Below are positions 33,900 through 43,198 of a stretch of DNA of 64,000 bases, piece by piece. Both the position numbers and the translations under genes were made by a program. The notes under the pieces are model-generated. The model searched no databases. It was not told where the DNA came from and saw only the letters and a list, made by a program, of their open reading frames with translations. This DNA comes from Prosopocoilus inquinatus (taxonomy: Eukaryota > Arthropoda > Insecta > Coleoptera > Lucanidae): NCBI GenBank assembly GCA_036172665.1, contig CM069869.1, positions 2,542,001-2,606,000 on the forward strand, in the 5' to 3' direction. The first letter of the stretch is position 1; each line of letters begins with the position of its first letter.

Positions 33900-35591
33900 T
33901 TAAATAGATATGTCTGCGACAAGATTATGAAACAAATCTTGGATCAGGCTCAGACGGTTGTGAATGAGGGAAATTTTGTCATATTGTTCGTTTAAAGCCT
34001 GGTCAGTCGGAGACCTTAAGCGAACTGTACGTAAAATTTCACGACAAGATTGCAACTCATCCGTGACTTTTCTAAGATTTTTCTCACCCTCTAAACAACA
34101 GTTCCTGACTTCAGGCATAATTCCGTCATAATAATTTTGGACTGCTGTTGAGATAACTCCCACTAAATTGGGAGAGGGTGAAGGAAGGGGTATAACATGT
34201 TGTGATGAGGAAAGGGATCGAATAGGTGTAGAGGTTCGGACACTAGGAGAGGATATTTCAAGGCGAGAAGGTGAAATCTGAAGTCGAGAAGGTGGAATTT
34301 GAGAGGGTGGGATAAGTAGTTCCGGTTGTGATTGTGAAGATGACAAATTCTGAATATTGGATATAATATTAGCAGATTCACTAACATTAGTCCTCGGTAG
34401 ATTAATAGTCCTCGGTCGACGAACAGAAGGAGAATTATTAATCATTACTGGATTAATATTAATTGATGAGTTCGTGTTATTATTATTCCCAATTGGTGAT
34501 AATTGAGATATCTCCATTGAACGGTCTGATATATCAATTATTTCAGAAACTGAGTCATTAGGATTTAGCGGGATATTATCTGCAACAACACGGGGTTGCG
34601 ACTGACTCAGTTGACCTTGCAACTCCGCACTATGCATCAAGTCATGATTTGAACGCAAAGAAGAAAGAAAAAGTCTTTCATTAGCAATTCTTTCCAATCT
34701 ACGTTCCATTGTGCGTTCCCTTCTGCGTTGCAAATATTCTGCTTTAGGCAACCACACTCTTTCATACTTGTCGCTAACGGTCCTTAGACGAGAATATTGG
34801 TTGCCACGTAGGGTGCGTAAATATTGTGTGGGTTCACGAGTATTAGAAGCGGATTTAGAAACAGATTTAGAAATGGAACTCGGAGTTTTTGATTTAGAAA
34901 TAACAGATCTAGAAATGACACTCGGAGTTGTAAAGACGGATGTAATAGGAACAGTTTCCGATGTAGAAATAGGAACGGATGTTACAGCAACCGAAGTAGT
35001 AGAGGCTGATGTGGATGTTACAATAGGAGTAACTATTGACTGTTGAGAAATGAGGGGTTGAGTAGGTTTGGTTTGCGTAAGGAAAGAAGAAATAAGGGGT
35101 TGAGTGGGTTGTTTAAGAATGGGAACTGATTTATTTGATGGGGAAACTGGTTTATTTGGTGGTTTCGAAGTTTGAGGTGGTTTCATTAAAGAAGAAGTAG
35201 CGATTAATTGTTGTGGAATAATAAAAGGAGGTTGGGTAGATTGCTGATTAAGAATAAAAGGGCTAGGAACCAGCAATTGGCTAACAATTGGTTGACTGGA
35301 ATGAATGTCTCGAGAATCCACACGATCTATTACGTCACCAACTGCGTTCAGTGTAGAATCATTGATAATTCCTTCTTGCAACAGGAAAGAGGAATTATCA
35401 ATTTCATTCCACCATGAAGGCGGCACATTTGCTTGAGTGGTAAATGCACTCTGAGAAACATTTACTTGAGCAGTACTTGCCACTCCTGTCTGTGTTTCTC
35501 TAAATGCAGATTCCACGCTAGTAGTTACTGTTGAAGAAGGATTTCCTTGTAAATATTGCTGTAAAATTGGGCGTTCATTTCCAAAGGACAT
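33900..35591 (-). CDS. Large Ser/Thr/Pro-rich Polinton protein (about 563 aa)
   Basis: I recognise no domain. It is low complexity: Ser, Thr, Pro, Gln and Val runs (TSVPISTSETVPITSV, SKSKTPSSISKSVSKS), a basic helical segment (QRRRERTMERRLERIANER) around residue 290-310, more SPS repeats, then a more ordered C-terminal ~80 residues (NLRKVTDELQSCREILRTVR, LIHNRLSLIQDLFHNLV) with heptad Leu, likely coiled coil. The start chosen at 35591 (MSFGNERP) follows a predicted acceptor; an ATG nine bases upstream would fall in the intron. It may be a virion or DNA-associated structural protein by position; unproven. Confidence 0.7.
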   Translation of the reverse strand: MSFGNERPILQQYLQGNPSSTVTTSVESAFRETQTGVASTAQVNVSQSAFTTQANVPPSWWNEIDNSSFLLQEGIINDSTLNAVGDVIDRVDSRDIHSSQPIVSQLLVPSPFILNQQSTQPPFIIPQQLIATSSLMKPPQTSKPPNKPVSPSNKSVPILKQPTQPLISSFLTQTKPTQPLISQQSIVTPIVTSTSASTTSVAVTSVPISTSETVPITSVFTTPSVISRSVISKSKTPSSISKSVSKSASNTREPTQYLRTLRGNQYSRLRTVSDKYERVWLPKAEYLQRRRERTMERRLERIANERLFLSSLRSNHDLMHSAELQGQLSQSQPRVVADNIPLNPNDSVSEIIDISDRSMEISQLSPIGNNNNTNSSININPVMINNSPSVRRPRTINLPRTNVSESANIISNIQNLSSSQSQPELLIPPSQIPPSRLQISPSRLEISSPSVRTSTPIRSLSSSQHVIPLPSPSPNLVGVISTAVQNYYDGIMPEVRNCCLEGEKNLRKVTDELQSCREILRTVRLRSPTDQALNEQYDKISLIHNRLSLIQDLFHNLVADISI

Positions 35592-35593
35592 TA

Positions 35594-35824
35594 CTAGCAT
35601 GCAAAAATACGGAGTATATTAAAACATTAAAACGTAAATCTTACTTAATAATACTTACAGTTAAATTGTTAAACAAACAAGAACAGATACAGAACAGATA
35701 TATCTGGAAAAATAGAGTATCATACTATAGATCTATTAATGAATTAAGAAGTAAAAGCACTTACCAGTAGATTCACTGAACAAATAACTTGTGAGTTTAT
35801 TCGAACTAAATGCCTCCTTTTATA
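35594..35824 (-). promoter_or_regulatory. TATA box and spliced leader region of the 563-aa gene
   Basis: On the minus strand TATAAAA (35818-35824) is followed by a leader containing two predicted small introns: 35704-35764 (CTG|GTAAGT ... TTTTTCCAG, 61 bp) and 35594-35658 (ACT|GTAAGT ... CATGCTAG, 65 bp). The second acceptor lies two bases before the chosen ATG. Confidence 0.55.
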
Positions 35825-35829
35825 CTCGA

Positions 35830-37585
35830 AAAGTTGAAGGTAAACCTTCTAAAACTGCACGTAAGAAATTATGTAATATGTTATTCAAAATTAACATTAT
35901 AAAAGGTCACATAACAAACACGCGTAACCGGAATATCGAAAAGTGAAAGAACACCTTGCTCAGAAATGATGCAATACGTATTTTGTATTACAACATCCTG
36001 AACATAATGTTATTCAAAACTAAAGTTGTATAAGGTCAAACCGAACGCGCATAATAAATTTTTTTTATTATTTATTTTATCCCGTTTCCATTTGCAGTAG
36101 CAGTAAAAGAGGATGAATGGGAGGAGAATGGGCGGGGCTTAGTGGGCGGTGGGCGGAGTTTGGTGGGGGTAACTTTCTGTTTCCGCGGAATCTGGGTCAA
36201 CCGGGGGGGGGGGGGGGGAAGAAAGCCCTCTCCCCACTCCCATCCCTACTCTTCCCTTTCCATTTTCTGGGCGTCACGAAGGCGTAACGAAGGCGTAACC
36301 ACGGCCCACTAGAACTAACCTTTCCTCTTTTCTTCTTTCCTTTCTTTCCTCCTTTTTTCCTTCCTTTCTCCTCTTTTTTTCTTTCCTTCTCTCCTTTTTT
36401 TTCTTTCCTTTCTGTCCTTTTCTTCTTTCCTTCTCTTTTTTTATTCTTACTTGCAGTTATTTTGAAAAAATTTCAATAACTAATTATTCTCTCTAACGAC
36501 TTTAGAATTTGAATAACATTTACGAAGTTTAATAATAATCTTATTATAACCAAGTTGAATAGTAATTCTAATCTTATTATTACCAAGTTTATAATAATCA
36601 TTATTCAAATGAATGTAAGGAAAAAGTGTATCTGTCGAATAATAATCTTTATTCGCAAAAATTTTCCTAAATCAAACTTGCAAGTGTCACACAGTTTAAC
36701 GATACACATTACACACACGAGCACTCATCTTCTAGAAACCACGATTTCATCGAACAGTCAGCCCCTAATCTTTATTTGTAAGAATCGTGTAAATTTAAAT
36801 TACATTCTTAAAAATATTCTCTTACTTATATTCTCTTAGTAAACACGCACTAAGCTTTGTGAAAGACCGATTAAGACTGGTGTGTAATACCAATATATTA
36901 GTTAAACGATTTCTATGCAAATTGAATTTGAATTTTAAATCGACGGTGAATGCTCGTAAATATGTTAATTTACTGTTATGCAATTCTTGCTGGTATGGTC
37001 GCTTTAAAACGTGCTTGTTTTTATTTATTTAAAACGGTATTTATATTCATTCACAACTCGGAATACATATGTAAATTTTATAGTATTTGTATATTTAATC
37101 GACGTTCGCCTTCAAACATGTTTATTTTTTCTATGCCACTTAATTTATTATACGACGGTGTGTGAATCTAAATTCTTAAATTTTAAATTGATCGATTAAA
37201 ATTAATAACGTCTCCTTTCTGATTTAGTTTATTATAATTTTTATACAGATCACTTCTCGCTATGAAATTTTTAACGCTGCACAGTGAAAACCATTTTTGT
37301 GACTTTTACATCGTAGAAAATTCGTAAATTTGACAACGTTTGAAATTTCAATCGAATAAAGCGATACTTTCAAAGACAATAAAAATCTGTCAAGCTAAAT
37401 TGCTCATCAAGAGTTAATCTAAATAATTTAATAACGCAATGTATTTCTAAATTCTTTCTTAAATCCTTAAATTGATTTATTAAAATTAATAACGAATAAA
37501 ATAACAACTCCTTTCTGATTATAGTTTATTGTATAATAATATATTATTAATAACAATATTTAATAATTAATATTTTAATAATAAT
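35830..37585. other. Polinton internal non-coding region (1.75 kb)
   Basis: No credible gene. Holds G-rich DNA with several GGG runs and GGGCGG boxes (36108-36175), an uninterrupted G16 run (36203-36218), a ~120-bp pyrimidine tract of TTTCC/TTTTCTTCC type (36320-36440) and then AT-rich DNA. It divides the leftward genes into two groups. Could hold regulatory or replication signals; nothing more can be said from sequence. Confidence 0.6.
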
Positions 37586-37587
37586 AT

Positions 37588-37923
37588 TTAAGAATAAGTA
37601 CACAAATAGCAATTCTTCTTCCGTGGAGGTGGACCATCTATTTCATCCAAAGAAAATTCGGTTTGATTCCAATGTTGGTGACAGAGTCTCTGACTTTGTA
37701 GATATTTACAGCGTTGATAATGGATTGGCAACTTAGGCCAGATATATTCTAGATCTACGGCTGTGACTCTGGTAGATAGATACGATTTTGGAAAGTACTT
37801 CAAATCCTTATCTGGTATACTACTGAACGAACAATCTTTTTCGTACTGGTCAATAACTTCGCCAACCTTCTCTACAACATGCTTTATAATGTTCTTGCAA
37901 AATAGACGGGAGAAGAAATCCAT
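37588..37923 (-). CDS. Small Polinton protein, unknown (111 aa)
   Basis: Function unknown. Basic, Cys/His-containing C-terminal part (CKYLQSQRLCHQHW ... KKNCYLC) could bind zinc. N-terminal helix-rich segment (FFSRLFCKNIIKHVVEKVGEVIDQYEK). Lies 45 bp after the 176-aa gene, same strand. Confidence 0.6.
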   Translation of the reverse strand: MDFFSRLFCKNIIKHVVEKVGEVIDQYEKDCSFSSIPDKDLKYFPKSYLSTRVTAVDLEYIWPKLPIHYQRCKYLQSQRLCHQHWNQTEFSLDEIDGPPPRKKNCYLCTYS

Positions 37924-37968
37924 TGCGAAGCTGAACTTTTCTTATACTAACTAAGAACCAAAGTTTCC

Positions 37969-38499
37969 TCATAATATATCACAAATGTTTAGTGTAAAAA
38001 ATCCTTCATATAACTTTGTTTGAATAAATTTATGTAAATCAAACACGTTCGTTAAAGCACACATGCAATTTTTTCTTGAGTGAAATGGACACTTGGGTTC
38101 GGATTTTTGCAATTTTTGTACATCCTCGTAAATTTCACCCAAATCTAACACAGGTACACTTTCACCATTGCTTTTCGCTAGAATTTCACATAGAAATCGA
38201 GACTTCTCCACTCCTTTAACGTAAACGACTTTGGCTGTACAACATAAAAAGTTGATGATTGCGTCAAACTCAGATAAGGGGACGAATCCTCTATTCCAAT
38301 CAATGCAATGGTGATTGGTCATTAACCAGTTTGCAACATTTTGAAATTTTCTGGGGACCATTGACAAACTTGTGGGTGGTTGAAATAAAAAATGACTCAC
38401 TTTTCTTTCACTATCGTAAGAAGCCAACTCTTTTGGTATAAACTGATTATTTTCCACTTTAAATCCTTGAATGTCAATGACAATAAATCGTTTTTTCAT
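37969..38499 (-). CDS. Conserved Polinton-linked protein, possibly RNase-H-fold (176 aa)
   Basis: Begins with a strand ending in Asp (KRFIVIDIQGF), followed by IPKELASYDSERKVSHFLFQPP, NWLMTNHHCIDW, a VVYVKGVEKSRFL strand, PVLDLGEI and a CPFH...CMCALTNVFDLHKFI end with Cys/His. This pattern occurs in uncharacterised proteins of insect Mavericks. The spaced Asp residues and alternating strands suggest an RNase-H/exonuclease-like fold, but this is inference and catalysis is unproven. Located between the capsid gene and the 111-aa gene. Confidence 0.65.
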   Translation of the reverse strand: MKKRFIVIDIQGFKVENNQFIPKELASYDSERKVSHFLFQPPTSLSMVPRKFQNVANWLMTNHHCIDWNRGFVPLSEFDAIINFLCCTAKVVYVKGVEKSRFLCEILAKSNGESVPVLDLGEIYEDVQKLQKSEPKCPFHSRKNCMCALTNVFDLHKFIQTKLYEGFFTLNICDIL

Positions 38500-38579
38500 G
38501 GTTCGGTTGATGTTGCTTCTTATAAAATCAAATTAAATCAAATAGTTTTAGCTTCTCTGTTAATACTGCCATTCACGGT

Positions 38580-39800
38580 TTACATCAACTGACGGACAAT
38601 TTTGGTGAGAGGTGAATAAGAGAACGCTTTGTCATGCAGAATTAAACAGTAAGCAATAGTATCAGCTTTAATATTTTCTTTAGTTGTAAACTCAATTCTT
38701 ATTTCTACTGCACTTTTATGCATTACATCTCTCTGAAAAGTGCAGTCGATTCCTATTAATGGGCAACTAGCTAATCCTTTTGGATTGAACCAAGGTTGAC
38801 TGCTTTCACGATGATAATAATTTTCCTGAAATCTGGAATACATGTCGTATATAACGGCGTATTTGTTATTTTCAATATCAATATCAATATTGTCGTACGG
38901 ATAGCGTTCGCCATTTAGAAATACCGTTAATGATTTTAACTTAACGTCATCAAACAGACTCATGTTTGCATCGACGACACCCTTTCGCTTAGTTTGAAAA
39001 CCGATGATTATGTACCTTGGCGTTTCCAACTGCGGAGCCGTTTTTACTGTCCAAGAATGACTTGTCGTAGTTGGGAGCGACGGATACTCGTGCAACTCCC
39101 AGCTTCTGAAAGGAATTTGTATTTCAACATCTCTGTCTGTCACTCTCGTTAAAGCCAATTGCTCACGTAGTCCAACAGAAATATGAGGTATACGCCATAC
39201 AATTTTGTCAATTATTAATTTAATCTTTTCCGTCTTGTTTGTTTCCAGAACTGCATCAACGTCATCATTTGCTCTGATCAATACTAATTCTTGCCTCATA
39301 TTCAAGACGATCTTTTTATAATCTTCCCCAAAACCTAATAGTGTCTTTAAAGGTACACTTGCTGAGAAATCTCCCTTAACGTTGAGTATATCGCTCATTT
39401 TATCATTCTCCTGAATCCATCCTGCATTTTCCAATTTTACTGTATCGTTGCGAGTAAAAGAAAAATACCCTTTCATTGTTGATGTTATGCCAACATTTCT
39501 TACCGAATCCACCTGTACTCCGTTCAGAAGATATCTAATCTCGCTAAACATATAAGCTACCGGATTATTTATCAATTGTGCCGTCGCACTGTGTTTAGTA
39601 TTATCACTAACCAAACGCAGTCTTCCCTCTACGTACAAATAACTTTCGCAAGGGAGGGTGTAATTGTCGATCTCAGGTACGGTGATACGCACTTCATCGT
39701 TATTACCAAATGATGAACTGAATGGTAAGTGTGAATGGAACTCCATACTGGTTATTGAAGTGTCCAATTTAATTTTATCAGTTACTCCCAAAATATCCAT
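38580..39800 (-). CDS. Polinton major capsid protein candidate, double jelly-roll (406 aa)
   Basis: Predicted hexon-type protein forming the icosahedral shell. The N-terminal region (FHSHLPFSSSF, DEVRITVPEID, CESYLYVEGRL) and SEIRYLLNGVQVDSVRNVGITSTMKGY match the pattern I know for insect Polinton/adintovirus capsid proteins. The C-terminal jelly roll ends AVEIRIEFTTKENIKADTIAYCLILHDKAFSY. It is rather short for a double jelly-roll protein but complete. Lies 87 bp downstream of the penton candidate on the same strand, the usual neighbourhood. Assignment is by recalled pattern and context, not by structure. Confidence 0.78.
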   Translation of the reverse strand: MDILGVTDKIKLDTSITSMEFHSHLPFSSSFGNNDEVRITVPEIDNYTLPCESYLYVEGRLRLVSDNTKHSATAQLINNPVAYMFSEIRYLLNGVQVDSVRNVGITSTMKGYFSFTRNDTVKLENAGWIQENDKMSDILNVKGDFSASVPLKTLLGFGEDYKKIVLNMRQELVLIRANDDVDAVLETNKTEKIKLIIDKIVWRIPHISVGLREQLALTRVTDRDVEIQIPFRSWELHEYPSLPTTTSHSWTVKTAPQLETPRYIIIGFQTKRKGVVDANMSLFDDVKLKSLTVFLNGERYPYDNIDIDIENNKYAVIYDMYSRFQENYYHRESSQPWFNPKGLASCPLIGIDCTFQRDVMHKSAVEIRIEFTTKENIKADTIAYCLILHDKAFSYSPLTKIVRQLM

Positions 39801-39887
39801 GTCGTTCTGTTTAGATGATGATTGCCTTACGTGTAATGATGGTGTTCACCCTTTGACGGTTACGTTTCTTCTACAGAATAATTCCCC

Positions 39888-40796
39888 CTATGTTAGCACC
39901 TTATAACCTAAACTCTCTAAATATATTCGATTTCTCTGTGTCAATTTCAGTTTTTTTTGTCGACAACAGTTCAGTATCTGTTTCCGTGGTTTAAATAATA
40001 CATTACGTCTAATTCTGCTACACTCTTTCCGTTTCGAATAATTGCTATCGTAAATAATCATTATGTGAATCTTCTCAAATGAAGTCTTAGAGTAATTACT
40101 TCGTTTTTTAAAATTTACTAATCGATTCTCTTGATCTAATAGTCGAATGACTATTCTCGTAATCACATTCACGGTCACTGGAAGATAAATAGCTTGAAGA
40201 GGGGATTCTATTATTTTAAACCCTGGAGGTACATTTGGAAAGAAATGATACAAAACATGACCGGGTTCTCCGTTGTTATAAGATCCACCGGTTAGATTAC
40301 ATTCTATTCTTATAGCATTTACTTTATTTATTTCCACCGGAAAATCACCAATGTTATTATCGTTTACTTTCAACGTTCGCGGTTTAAAACCCAACAATTT
40401 TCCCAATGAATTTGGTTTACTAAAATCGAGCTTAACCGAACTGTGTATGGTTGCCTTTAAAGTATTATTATTTCCTTTAATGTTTATATAATCAGGGATA
40501 TTGTTATTTTGAAAATAATCTTTCAGATATTGGTTGATATCGTCTAGTTCATATGTACCTGTAGGTATAACGATAGTTTTCCAAACCGTCGTTTTTCCTG
40601 TTTCTTCATAATGTATCAAATTATTACTTTCATCTATGTTAGGTATTGCATTAAACGTTTCAAAATTTAACAAGCACATTTCATATGTTGCCTCTTCATC
40701 GAGGTATAGTGGTGGATTCAATTCACAAAATAAAACTGATTCAGTTCCCGTAAGAGTGAATGTACACGCAACGGGTGAAGATTCCATGTTGACCAT
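39888..40796 (-). CDS. Polinton minor capsid / penton candidate, single jelly-roll (302 aa)
   Basis: Predicted vertex protein. Seen: ELNPPLYLDEEATYEMCLLNFETFNAIPNI, PTGTYELDDINQYLKDYF, LGKLLGFKPRTLKVNDNNIG and IRIECNLTGGSYNNGEPGHVLYHFFPNVPPG, the order found in minor capsid proteins of insect Polintons, followed by a strand-rich VNVITRIVIRLLDQENRLV. The C-terminal ~60 residues are basic and Cys-containing and end with RNRIYLESLGYKVLT. It sits between protease and major capsid genes. No break seen. Confidence 0.78.
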   Translation of the reverse strand: MVNMESSPVACTFTLTGTESVLFCELNPPLYLDEEATYEMCLLNFETFNAIPNIDESNNLIHYEETGKTTVWKTIVIPTGTYELDDINQYLKDYFQNNNIPDYINIKGNNNTLKATIHSSVKLDFSKPNSLGKLLGFKPRTLKVNDNNIGDFPVEINKVNAIRIECNLTGGSYNNGEPGHVLYHFFPNVPPGFKIIESPLQAIYLPVTVNVITRIVIRLLDQENRLVNFKKRSNYSKTSFEKIHIMIIYDSNYSKRKECSRIRRNVLFKPRKQILNCCRQKKLKLTQRNRIYLESLGYKVLT

Positions 40797-40818
40797 CTTT
40801 CAAGTACTACATTCTTAC

Positions 40819-41226
40819 TTAACTTGTAAAGGACTTTAAAAACTGTAGACATAAGTGTCCACAATTTTGTGTATTTTGTTTCTGATACCTTTCATAATTA
40901 TAGTTAATAACTCCCAATCCGTTCGACAAAAGATATTTCTCTACTTCAACTGGAGGTCGTAGATCTCCATAGCTGTCAAAATATTTTACGATTCCTCCTC
41001 TCTTATAATATGCCACCCAATGCGTTCCTTCACCAGAATCGCTATCTAAATTCACTACTCCACTTTCATGCTTCCATATCTTTTTAGGTAAAGTATCTCT
41101 CATAAACACACCTCGAAAGAAAGGTAATTTCCATATTTTAGCATATTTCAGTATGTCAATGTTAGTCAACGGTCGCCGAGGCAAATATTTCAGTTTTTTG
41201 GATTGGATCGTAAATATAACCCACAC
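40819..41226 (-). CDS. PRO: Adenain-type cysteine protease, expressed by -1 frameshift
   Basis: Capsid maturation protease of the adenovirus C5 family. Triad: His in GTHWVAYY, Asp in KYFDSYGD, Cys in NCGHLCLQFL with the preceding Gln of TQN as oxyanion residue. The frame has no ATG near its 5' end: the open frame begins at a GTG at 41226 and the first Met lies inside the conserved RGVFMRD block. It overlaps the PLA2/pVI gene by 37 bp in the -1 frame, exactly at A_AAA_AAC. The active product is therefore most likely a fusion of about 397 aa whose protease part starts at 41193. In adenovirus the protease is activated by the pVI C-terminus, which fits a pVI-protease fusion. Intact. Confidence 0.9.
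   Translation of the reverse strand: MWVIFTIQSKKLKYLPRRPLTNIDILKYAKIWKLPFFRGVFMRDTLPKKIWKHESGVVNLDSDSGEGTHWVAYYKRGGIVKYFDSYGDLRPPVEVEKYLLSNGLGVINYNYERYQKQNTQNCGHLCLQFLKSFTS
41190..41199 (-). promoter_or_regulatory. -1 ribosomal frameshift site A_AAA_AAC before UGA
   Basis: On the minus strand, in the PLA2/pVI frame, the codons are CCA AAA AAC TGA. The heptamer A AAA AAC (41199-41193) is in the exact slippery register, and a -1 shift enters the protease frame. The stop (41192-41190) follows immediately. A stimulating downstream structure could not be judged by eye. Confidence 0.75.
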
Positions 41227-42011
41227 CCTGTTTTGTAAGGTTTTATATAGAATCCGCTTCCCACTGCTTTTGTTTCCATAGCGCGATTATGTCGCTCTGC
41301 CTCTTTCAGTTGCTCTTTCGCAGCTTTTGCATCGTTTACCGCCTTAGCAATTGCAGCTGCACCGCCGCCGAGCGATCCTATTGCGCCCAAAGCCGCAAAT
41401 AATGGAATTAAAGGTAAAAACCCTCCTCTCTTAGGAATTGGTATCACTCTTTGACGTGGAGGTCTTATTTTCTTGTGGTCCTTCTTTAAAACAGCCTGCG
41501 CCAATTTCACATTTTCTAACAGACTCTTGTTACCATTACGTGAAATTGCATGTTGTGCTTTCCTTACAGCTTGTCGAAATGATAATTTACCACCACGCTT
41601 CTTCCTTTTACTACGCTTTCTCTTCACTCCGTTTCCCATTCCAAGCTTTGTCTTAGCTTTCATTAAGGCGGCTACAGATAACGCAGATGCTTTTTCACCA
41701 AATCCCGCTTCTGTACTCTTCACTCTTTTCACTGCCGCTTGATACAATTTTTTATCTGCTTCGTGACGTTTTTCTAAATCGCTACTTACAGAATATGCGA
41801 TATCGTGTTGCTTGCAAGCCTCATCCAACGCATTCACACCTCTGTCTCCTCTTTTAAGTCGAACGTCTAATTTTGTGCCCGGACCGCAGTAATTGTAACC
41901 TGGTAAGTGTAACTCTACTGGTAGTTTATTAATTAACGTATTAAGTAAACCACGACCTTTTCGTTTTAAGGTGCTTCTCGTAGTGTAATCTGTTTTGACA
42001 CGACGTCGCAT
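41190..42011 (-). CDS. Phospholipase A2-like / adenovirus pVI-pX-like virion protein (273 aa)
   Basis: Predicted minor virion protein for membrane penetration. Residues ~37-75 hold the PLA2 signature: Ca-loop YNYCGPGTKLD and catalytic helix DEACKQHDIAYS (His-Asp pair), as in parvovirus VP1. Then a Lys/Arg-rich segment (KRKRSKRKKRGG, ~131-142), and a Gly/Ala-rich hydrophobic stretch (GGFLPLIPLFAALGAIGSLG, ~198-217) followed by an amphipathic NDAKAAKEQLKEAERH helix, the pX/pVI-like part. C-terminus GSGFYIKPYKTGCGLYLRS precedes the frameshift site. The ATG at 42011 is ~65 bp below a TATATAAAG box. Intact. Confidence 0.9.
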   Translation of the reverse strand: MRRRVKTDYTTRSTLKRKGRGLLNTLINKLPVELHLPGYNYCGPGTKLDVRLKRGDRGVNALDEACKQHDIAYSVSSDLEKRHEADKKLYQAAVKRVKSTEAGFGEKASALSVAALMKAKTKLGMGNGVKRKRSKRKKRGGKLSFRQAVRKAQHAISRNGNKSLLENVKLAQAVLKKDHKKIRPPRQRVIPIPKRGGFLPLIPLFAALGAIGSLGGGAAAIAKAVNDAKAAKEQLKEAERHNRAMETKAVGSGFYIKPYKTGCGLYLRSNPKN

Positions 42012-42076
42012 TTATGGCTTTTCTTTCTAACAGTCAACGATGTTACATGTGTACTACTTCAATACTCACTGCTTAT

Positions 42077-42085
42077 CTTTATATA
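42077..42085 (-). promoter_or_regulatory. TATA box of PLA2/pVI-protease unit
   Basis: On the minus strand TATATAAAG lies about 65 bp before the ATG at 42011. The initiator is not clear. Confidence 0.5.
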
Positions 42086-42223
42086 GCGTAAAAATTTCTC
42101 TTAATTTTTTGGTTAAGTATCGTTAGTTTATTAAATAAAGGGTCAAACAGTGTTCTTAGAAAATTTTATTTATAACTGACAGTGTCATATCTAGAAATAT
42201 ATACATATTAAATCACATAACAT

Positions 42224-43143
42224 TTACATATTAACAGCTTTATGCATACTTATATCAAAAATTAATTTACTAATTCCAAACATCATTAATTCATTTGTAA
42301 TTGCTCCTTTCTCAGATATTTCATTATTGAGAAATGATTTAACATTTGTCTTCATATCACTTTCCATAACACTCAAGCATGGAATCATGTTGCTGTAGAA
42401 TGATTTATAGTTCAATTGTTTCAAAACTTCTAAACGATATAATACAATATCACACAATTTCCAGAGTTCCAATAGACCTTTATAAGATATATATAATGTC
42501 TCCACTCCTCTTTCTAATTTCAGTATTTTCGTTCCTTCGATGCGTTCGAAAGACGCCTTTACTGAGCTGATTTTCATTACCGGATAAATAGTTTTCTTCT
42601 CAGTAAAATACGACTTCAAAGTGTAGTTATAAGAACAAAATTCTTTCCATTCCTCTTCTAAAAACGATATGCTCTGCCTTTTGGAACCCATAATACGTAT
42701 TATCGGATCAAAAAATGTTTCGGTACACAGTCCGACACAAATCCACTTCGTACGGCTCTTATTTAGAAAATATACACTTTGAGCTAAAAGTGGCAACTGA
42801 TCTACGTCAGTCACCTCTCTTGCTTCTGAAATCTCGGAAGGTGCTGTCTCATTAGTATCACATTGACGAAAATCTTCATCTGTGAAGTAAGGCTGGGAGA
42901 GTATTTCAAATTGAAACTCGTTTCGAACTGAGGGCATATTCAAACCGTGCTCATCCGGCTTTTCTTCTTTTGGTTTGTCAACGTTTTCAGTCAGAAGTCT
43001 TTTCTTCTGTACGTCATCAAAAGGATCGTTCACGTGCCTTCTCTTTTGCTTCAGGAAAAAATCCACTTGTTTAGATGTCACTGTTAAATACAATAAAAAT
43101 ATACAAATTATAAATTATTACAATAAGATGACTTAAACTTACT
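42224..43143 (-). CDS. Right-end Polinton protein, start codon made by splicing (about 285 aa)
   Basis: Function unknown. Contains a basic nuclear-signal-like start (QKRRHVNDPFDDVQKKR), an acidic linker and a folded part with SISFLEEEWKEFCSYN, VKASFERIEGTKILKLERG, TLYISYKGLLELWKLCDIVLYRLEVLK, a pattern I associate with uncharacterised Polinton proteins. The open frame has no ATG at its start. A predicted intron 43081-43142 (AAAA|GTAAGT ... TTTAACAG|TGACATCT) joins the A at 43143 to TG at 43080, creating AAA-ATG-ACA in frame. A TATA/TCAGT promoter lies just upstream. Otherwise the first in-frame Met would be ~48 residues in. Confidence 0.72.
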
Positions 43144-43198
43144 TTTATGTATGTAGGTAGGTGATTAACTTAACAACACAACTCACAGTTCTGTAACA

